Below are positions 57,771 to 64,000 of a stretch of 64,000 bases of DNA, one piece after another. Source of the DNA: Berberis thunbergii (Eukaryota; Streptophyta; Magnoliopsida; Ranunculales; Berberidaceae); contig QNQO01008297.1 in the NCBI GenBank assembly GCA_003290165.1, positions 62,001 through 126,000 of the forward strand, read 5' to 3'. Each line of letters begins with the position of its first letter. Within the stretch, counting starts at the first letter, position 1. The position numbers were made by a program, and so were the translations under genes. A model generated the notes under the pieces. It saw only the letters and a program-made list of their open reading frames with translations. It was not told the origin of the DNA and did not search any database.

Positions 57771-58717
57771 TCTTGTTACTTTCTTTTTTATTTCTTCCAT
57801 TTCTTGTTTACCTTTTCAAGCAATCACCTTTCAATGAGACGTCATCATTGGCCGTCTATCCACGGTTCATCACCACCGCCACCAACAACTGAAGAAGACA
57901 CAACGTCCTTTTTCGTCTTTGCAATATTGAACATAAAAAATGATACAATTAATACTTATGAATAATCCATTCTCCGAACAAATTTCCAAAAAAAAAATAA
58001 TCACTTCTTAAAACATTTGAAAAAATAATATAACTAAATTTATTTGCAAAAATAAGGCATCACGCAAAGTTATGTGTGAACCAAATCAACATCCTCGCAA
58101 GGTTCTGTGCGAACCACTGATTCGCACATCCGAGTGCGAGTGGAAGTTTCAAAAGAGCTTCCTTTTTTTATTTCGAGTTTGAGTTTGATTTATGGCTTTT
58201 GAAAATGTCTGAATGGTTTTCGATTTTGATTCTAAACACTTAAATTTAGGGCTTTCAAATTACCTTTGTTGTTTGTGTGTTTCGAATGAGAACAACCCAC
58301 AGTCAACCAACCAACAATCTCGCAGCAATCCCTTAAATCCCTCATAGCCAAGCACCAACGAATTATCACTCACACATACAGTCGATCGTACACACAATCA
58401 CTCACACCAAATTGGATACGCAATCACCAAATCACACGCACGGTCCCTTCTTTGTTCGTGAAGTTAATGGAGAGTAGAGGGTGGGAGAAATAGTAGTGGG
58501 AGAGGGAGGGGTTTGGTTGTCATGTAAAGTTTATGAAGAGGAGTGCAAAAAAAAGATGAATTAAAATTTTGAGAGGGGGAATCTGTTGTGGGTTGGGAGA
58601 GGAAAAAAATTTGAGAGTTTAGGATTTATATTGGTGGTGTTGGATAGAAAGGTGATGGTGTTAGATAAAAAGGTGGGTGGTGTTAGACAGAAAGGGAAAT
58701 TAGTGGTGTCAAAAAGT
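57771..58717. other. 5' flank of the unit 2 PMD gene
   Basis: It holds C/T-rich and A-rich tracts, a stretch with CGCAAGGTTCTGTGCGAACC and TTCGCACATCCGAGTGCGAG (small palindromes, 58080-58140), and repeated TTGGTGGTGTTGGATAGAAA units near the TIR (58630-58700). No gene is seen. Confidence 0.5.
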
Positions 58718-58718
58718 C

Positions 58719-59439
58719 AGAGCCTTCTTATTCATTATTGAACAAGTGTATGAGTCTGAATGCTCTAGCATTGGGTATGATACTTTAGAGTGGTTATAAC
58801 CAAGGATTGTGATTTCTTTTTACGAGTTAATCTCGATCTCCTGATTTTAAGAAAAATTTTGAGAAAATTTTCGATGTGTAAAAAAAACAGTAAAAAAAGT
58901 TATAGGATATATGAAACATATATAATAAATTTTGAGGGTACATAAAATATATGAAAAAAGAATGAAAGATGAAGGTCTTACATTTCAAGGCATACACTTA
59001 AAATTCAACCCCCTCGTCAAAGCGCCAAATTTGGATAATTTGCATCTCTTTATCCCATATTTCTTGCACAAACAACACAAGAAGTTTCAACTTTTTGACA
59101 AAACACCCACCAAACATTGAATTCAAACAAACAAAAATTCCATGAAACATCTCACATAGAAATTCGACCCAAATTCATTTTGCACTCTTATAACATAACC
59201 CAGAAGATAAGAAACCAGTTCAGATACAAAACTCAAACCCCAAAAACTGAAATTGGATATTTGATAATTTATCTAACATAATCATACTTTGAATGTTCAA
59301 TCAATCTCCAATAATTCGACTCTAAAACCTTAACTCTCATGAAAAGCATAAAAGTTTTCAAATTATGTAAGATAGAGGGGTTAATTTGAAGCGATTCATA
59401 CACATAAACTTGGATGATGATGATGATGATGATGATTGA
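58719..59439. other. intergenic, with a fragment of the hAT terminus
   Basis: 58800-58960 is a third copy of the hAT terminal 160 bp (CCAAGGATTGTGATTT onward). The rest is AT-rich with no gene. It ends in a (GAT)n microsatellite at 59413-59438. Confidence 0.6.
58800..58960. mobile_element. solitary hAT terminal fragment
   Basis: CCAAGGATTGTGATT at the left edge and further shared blocks (CTGATTTTAAGAAAAATTTT, GATATATGAAACATATATAA) match the ends of the element at 5960-13836. Only one end is present. Confidence 0.8.
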
Positions 59440-60113
59440 TGATACACCAAATGGTCACATCCCTGAGCCATACACGTGTCATGATGATCTCGAGGAATTA
59501 TGGGCCCCAGCGTCAGCCCAACATTGATCCGGCCCAAGCGGTTCTAAGCCCGCCCAGTGCAGTCCGCCAAACGAATTTGAACTCTTACAGCTTGCTAAGC
59601 CCATGCATCTCACAGCTATCCTTAATGTCCGTAAGCCCTATTAAGGCAAGTATCTCGAGGATCAACTTTGGACAGGCAATTACAGCAACTCTCCGATTCT
59701 TACTAGGAAGCAAATACTAGAGTACATATCACACAGAGAAACTTCCTCTTACGGATTACCCTCAGATACGGAACTATCTCTTGTGTATCTAGGAGCACAG
59801 TGTTAACAAGGAACTTCCCTTCTACAGCACAACTCCAATTTAGAGAAGGATTTCCACGAAGTTCTCCTTCCTAAACTACACCATCGATGGCCTGGTCGAA
59901 TCAGGACTCCTGCACTATAATAAGACATGAGGTTTGTAAGCTAAGGCACGCTACAAATTCCCTATTTACAGCATTACACCTTCCCCATATCCTTGTCTGA
60001 CTTTAGCATCGGAGTGTCATCGGCCACCACAACGATGGTTTGTGGCTCACGTGCGTTCCTTGTGCAGGTCAGCAAGTCTAGGTCAAAACAGGGAGCCAAA
60101 AACTACTACATCA
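59440..60113 (+). repeat. gypsy 3 probable 5' LTR
   Basis: It starts TGATACACC and ends ACTACTACATCA immediately before the PBS. The left end is less certain than the right because it abuts a GAT microsatellite. Confidence 0.65.
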
Positions 60114-60134
60114 ATTTGGCGACGTCCGTGGGGG
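60114..60134 (+). promoter_or_regulatory. gypsy 3 primer binding site
   Basis: TTTGGCGACGTCCGTGGGG resembles the TTTGGCGCCGTCTGTGGGG site common in Tat-like plant gypsy elements, with two changes. Confidence 0.75.
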
Positions 60135-60668
60135 CGACAAAATTCTTAACATTTCACTAGCATCATCTCCTTTCGAAATACGGAGATGTGGTGATCACTA
60201 GATCACGCAACAATGGAGAGCAAGGAAACACAACAAACGCTCAAACTGACGCTATACTGCCACTCTCTGCGGTGCCGGTTATGCGCGAGCAATAGACTCA
60301 CGCCCCCAAGCTAGCAACAACAACGATGAACCTCGGGATTGATATGTTGCCATCTGAAATGCAGCAAATTGCCAAAACGGTAGAGGCTCTCACTCGGCAA
60401 AACCTTCCACTCGTTTACAGAGATCAGAAGCAGCACATGCCCCTGTCTCCCGAGGACGACAGAGAGCAGGCACAGGAGAGTCAAGCCCCTTCTAGTTCAC
60501 ACTGGACCAGAGAAGGTGGCGTGGTTAACACAAAATCGACTGCCAGGGCAAAGAGGCTTGACCCTTAGAACCCCCTCCCCAGAGGGGCACACGACCTAGA
60601 TGTGCTATATCATACCTCAGTCCCACCTTTTGTGGACTTTATTATGAACGAGACCCTTTTCTAAGAAG

Positions 60669-61127
60669 TTCACGCCTCTGAAGCTCGACTTCTATGACGA
60701 GACCACCAACCTATTCTACCACCTATGCCATTACCAGCATGTAATGGATCTCAAGGAAGGATTCGAGTCGGCGATGTGTCGAATTTTTCCCAATAGCCTA
60801 AATAAGACAGCACTAACGTGGTTTCACAGCCTCCTGCCAAGGTTGATTGATTCCTTCAAGTCATTGGCCAAGGAGTTCCTGATGCGTTTCGTCGGAAGTC
60901 AGTGTTTTCAAAAAGCCCCACACTACATACTCTCTATGAAACAGAAATCCAATGAGACGCTCAGAGAGTATGTCACGTGTTTCAACAACGAGTTGACACT
61001 CATTGACGGTTGCAGTGATGACACAGTCGTGACAGCTTTCACTACGAGCTTAAAGGAAGGAAAGCTCTACGAAGACCTCACTTTGGAACCCTCCTTAGAC
61101 ATGATGGAGCTTCTCAAGAGCACCTAG
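60669..61127 (+). pseudogene. gypsy 3 gag (retrotransposon gag domain)
   Basis: FTPLKLDFYDETTNLFYHLC, then ESAMCRIFPNSLNKTALTWF, SFKSLAKEFLMRFVGSQCFQ, and KQKSNETLREYVTCFNNELT. This is the conserved retrotransposon gag core with LTWF..L and LREYV..FN. It ends in a stop at about 61126; no zinc knuckle was recognised. Confidence 0.9.
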
Positions 61128-61324
61128 TAGCACATTACCTTGGAGGAGTTGAGGATCGTTAAGAGGGAAATCGAAGGTGAAAATAAGCCCTTCGCTCCTA
61201 AGAACAAGAATGAGGGAAAAGAAGCGAGGATGATGAAAGGAGCAAGAGGAAGCTTAGTGACAAGGTGGGAGGTAAAAAGAGCCTTAGTCATCTCGGTCTC
61301 TATTGCAAGGTGGGAGGTAAAAAG

Positions 61325-61620
61325 AGCCTCAGTGGACACAGAGAGCCCGCTCAACATCCCATTCTACAACGTGTTTCGCAGTATGGATTTCAAGGAGGAG
61401 AACTTGACGTCTTCAGACTATCCGTTGATTGGATTCAGTGGAGAGAAATGTTTTTCGATCGGAAAGATAAGGTTAGGCATAGTAGCAGGAGAACCGTAAC
61501 TGAGAAAGGTCATGTTTCTGGACTTCATGGTAGTAGATACACCATCTACCTACAACATTATCTTAGGAAGACCATGGATCCACCAAATAGAAGCAGTAGT
61601 CTCTACCCTTCACCAGTGTT
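61325..61620 (+). pseudogene. gypsy 3 protease region, split by a TRIM
   Basis: SSDYPLIGFSGEKCFSIGKI and, in another frame, MFLDFMVVDTPSTYNIILGR, then PWIHQIEAVVSTLHQC. This is the downstream half of the Tat-type protease (usual PSxYNxILGRP). The frame resumes after the TRIM at about 62171 with IKYTPLTTLK. Confidence 0.85.
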
Positions 61621-62170
61621 GTAATACCCTTGTGTGGGCGGACCTGAGGCGGAGGGTAAGGGAGAAGCTTAAGAGCTCATGGATCCCAAGAGGGTTGACA
61701 AGCTACAAAGAGGAGATCATAGTCCCACATCGCCTGGGTGCGGGAGGGTGATATATTATATATGTACAAAGTCGAATCTACAAAGTAGTACACGTTTTAA
61801 AGCCGTGTGGACCTTGGGCCCAAAGCGAACAATATAGTACTCTGTGGATCAGGTCGTGACAGAATGGTATCAGAGCTTGACCTAGCCGAAAGTGTGCCAA
61901 CAAGGACGTTGGGTTCCAAGGGGTGGAATGTGATACCCTTGTGTGGGCGGACCTGAGGGGGAGGGTAAGGGAGAAGCCCAAGAGCCCATGGATCCCAAGA
62001 GGGTTGGCAAGCTACAAAGGAGAGATTATAGTCCCACATCGCCTGGGTGCGGGAGGGTGATTTACTATATATGTACGAGGTTGGATCTACAAAGTACTAT
62101 GCATTTTAAAATCGTGTGGGCCTTGGGCCCAAAACAGACAATATAGTATTATGTGGATCAGGTCGTGACA
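61620..62170 (+). mobile_element. TRIM retrotransposon, 551 bp
   Basis: It has two 242-bp LTRs, 61620-61861 and 61929-62170, running from TGTRATACCCTTGTGTGGGC to GGTCGTGACA. Between them are a PBS TGGTATCAGAGC (61865-61876), a match to the initiator tRNA-Met complement, and a polypurine tract CCAAGGGGTGGAA (61916-61928). Likely target duplication is AGTGT (61615-61619) and AGTGC (62171-62175). No coding region is present, as is normal for terminal-repeat retrotransposons in miniature. Confidence 0.95.
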
Positions 62171-62175
62171 AGTGC

Positions 62176-63750
62176 ATTAAGTATACCCCGCTAACCACTC
62201 TCAAGGAACAATACATAGAGACCAACCTATGGCACGAGGCTGCCATTATGCTGCACTGAAGCAAATAAAATGCTCCCAGATCTAACCAGATCATACAGTG
62301 CAATCTAAACTAGAGCCAGGTCTAGTAACTGCAGACGCATCACTTTACTCACACGAGACCCCAACAACGGTGGCTCGCTCCAGAGAGATGGGACAATCAA
62401 GCGATACATGAGCAATTTGTTCTTCAGCCTAATGAAACAGAGAGACCAAGGCAAGTGGGAGTACAACCCCCTCGACATTCCGTCGGAGCGGAGATTAACT
62501 CCCCCACAAGGCTTACTCTTTAGTAGCCTATGTGACAACAGTGGATTCAATAGTCTGCTGAAAGCACAAACGATCCACAAGGGCCACCTGAATTCACTTC
62601 AGGGGCCAAGATCAATTTTTCTCCGTCAACAGTTAGTATATTTAAATTGTTCACTTCCCTTTCCATAGTCAATATAGAGTTTTAGTTCCTAAAGACTTAT
62701 GTGATTTGCAAACATTCAAGAAATAAAGAAATAGTTACGCAAACACGCTCTATTGATTACTGGAAAGATGTAACAACGAGCGCCCTGAGGCGGATACAAA
62801 AGACTACATACTACAAGCATCTGAATCCGACGCGACATGGAGTAAAAACTCGCTGAAACAGCCCGACTACATAAAGAGAGCATAAGAACCCAAAGTAGGC
62901 AATGCAAACTCTCCAAAGCACACTACCTGCTAACAACAACACAACTCCAGCAAATGCAAATTTCAAATATGGTCTAAGGTGGTACAAAATCGGCAACCGG
63001 GAGCCCCGCGGCAAGCCACAACCAGATACGAAAAACTCACACACTCGATCTGGTGGACTGTGTGAACTTGGGGACAAGGTTGGCACTGAGAGTGCACATT
63101 CCGATGTAGGGATGATAAGGGCATCCGTAAGTCAATGGCACAATCCAATTGACCATGTACAACTCCTCTCTGTCTCAATATCCCGAATTCTAGCACAAAG
63201 TGAGACAATGGGCTTAATCAAGAAGTGGTGGAGGCGACCACTCCGGAGTGGGGCGCTGGTATTATCTTTGAGATTAGACGTTATAGAACAACGACAAGGC
63301 ACTAGCACGTAAAAGACAAACTTTTCCCTTAGAAGAGAATTTGTACTTCTTCTCCACAATATGAAAAGAAATTACAAGATCTCAGCAAATCAACTACGTG
63401 CCCACACATAACAAGTGACCACGCTATCATCATGCCCGATTAGCGCAAATGTCAGAACATGCGATGACTCCAAAGATGGAGATCTCCCTTCAGCCTTTGA
63501 AGAACTCAAAGCATTTTCTTCAAGCAAGAACATTACAGAAGAGACGCTCTGCAGAAGGTAGTGCCTACAACGAATGAGGAACACCATTATATAGACATGA
63601 CGGTTCACCAAACGGTCACTTCAATATTAACTGTCAACATTGAATACCATATGGGAAATAAGGAGACGACGGCTCCCAAGGAAAATGCCCAGACCACGTT
63701 TTTCCATTTAATGGTGATGCACGCAACCTCAAGAATTGAAGGGGAGTAAC
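62176..63750 (+). other. gypsy 3 non-coding interior
   Basis: About 1.6 kb downstream of the protease remnant with no RT, RNase H or integrase motif on either strand. Open frames of 60-136 codons are scattered over both strands without family similarity. The 3' end has a purine-rich GAATTGAAGGGGAGTAAC (63733-63750), a plausible polypurine tract. Confidence 0.65.
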
Positions 63751-64000
63751 TGATACTCAACCGTCTCACATCCTACGCCGTATACGTGCTACTATGCGAT
63801 CTATGTCGTACGCGTAGTGCAATTTGTGCAAGAAACCCCAATTCTCCCTGTGCGGGCCCATAGGCTCGGCCTATTATTCAAACAGTATTCTACCACATGC
63901 CAAACACGAACACTAGAAATTCTAGTCAATTCTATCATACCTGCGGATCACCAGTTGATTTAAGGTAATTTTGTCAACACATTGCGCCATGCCTGCGGAC
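63751..64000 (+). repeat. probable start of gypsy 3 3' LTR (partial)
   Basis: It starts TGATACTCAACCGTCTCACA after the polypurine tract. Only the first 70 or so bases resemble 59440 onward (TGATAC..C.AA..GTC.CACATCC) and the rest differs, so it may belong to a relative with a different U3. Confidence 0.5.

Larger units (their letters stand above)
38947..58718. mobile_element. MULE unit 2: MURA-OTU (+) and PMD gene (-), convergent
   Basis: Inverted ends GACTTTTTGACACCA at 38947 and its complement ending at 58718 start a TIR of at least 60 bp that is imperfect. Inside are a MULE transposase with OTU remnant (+) and a PMD gene (-), the same order as unit 1. An inserted foldback element with a gypsy element (42755-53170) and a hAT MITE account for about 11 kb; the MULE itself is about 8.8 kb. 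No matching 9-bp target duplication was found. Confidence 0.72.
59440..64000 (+). mobile_element. Ty3/gypsy element 3, non-autonomous, runs off the right edge
   Basis: It has a probable 5' LTR at 59440-60113, a PBS-like site at 60114, gag (60669-61127), a protease remnant (61325-61620), a nested TRIM, 1.6 kb of non-coding sequence and a polypurine tract followed by a new TG-starting repeat at 63751. No RT or integrase is found. PBS and gag type (LTWFHSLL, SFKSLAKEFLMRFV) point to the Tat-like side of non-chromovirus gypsy elements. Confidence 0.82.

Noticed and set aside
57523..57965. Plus-strand frames rich in His, Pro and Thr
   Set aside because: They are the complement of the acidic low-complexity linker of the PMD gene on the minus strand.
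58800..58960. The terminus copy as the right end of MULE unit 2
   Set aside because: The GACTTTTTGACACCA end at 58718 pairs with 38947, while 58800-58960 matches the hAT ends. It is a separate fragment outside the MULE.
1..64000. tRNA, rRNA or CRISPR-like arrays
   Set aside because: No cloverleaf with A/B boxes or rRNA core motifs was recognised on reading, and direct repeats here have no regular spacer structure. A dedicated tRNA scan could not be run.

Overview
This window is plant nuclear DNA, almost certainly from a flowering plant with a transposon-rich genome. Two spliced host genes have plant-type exon/intron structure and clear plant orthologues. The rest is nested Ty1/copia, Ty3/gypsy, RTE-type LINE, hAT, Mutator-like (MULE), MITE and TRIM sequence. 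No bacterial operon, CRISPR array or phage feature was seen. I cannot name the species from sequence alone.

Host genes (both + strand). (1) 2767-16311 holds the last nine coding exons (191 residues) of an ESCRT-III subunit of the plant VPS2.2/VPS2.3 (CHMP2B-like) type. The first exon lies beyond the left edge, behind a decayed copia element. One intron (5075-14370, 9.3 kb) contains a whole foldback hAT element with further insertions. (2) 34494-37990 encodes MTB, the METTL14 homologue of the m6A RNA methyltransferase complex, in six coding exons (836 residues) behind a 5'UTR intron. Both reading frames are intact despite the surrounding transposons.

Transposon layout. 1-1945 is a copia integrase/RT remnant. 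5960-13836 is a hAT element (DUF659-type transposase) made of two inverted arms, carrying two RTE LINE fragments and an LTR fragment; two of these insertions are flanked by direct duplications of 106 and 112 bp. 16726-17055 is a Tourist-like MITE. 17670-32740 is MULE unit 1: a MURA/FAR1-type transposase plus OTU protease on +, and a plant mobile domain (PMD) gene on -, convergent. It is split by a young, gag-only gypsy element (20526-27920, target duplication AGAAC). MTB follows immediately. 38947-58718 is MULE unit 2 with the same convergent layout, split by a foldback element (42755-53170) that was itself split by an old full-length gypsy element (43744-52730). 59440 to the right edge is a third gypsy element of another lineage, with a TRIM inserted in its protease region.

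How it fits together. Nesting gives a relative order: MULE units first, then the foldback and gypsy elements inside them, with gypsy 1 the youngest by LTR similarity. The most interesting signal is the repeated convergent pair of MURA-OTU and PMD genes between shared ends, which parallels the convergent mudrA/mudrB layout of maize MuDR and suggests a two-gene MULE family. Coordinates of decayed elements are approximate to tens of bases. All homology calls are from reading translations, with no database search.
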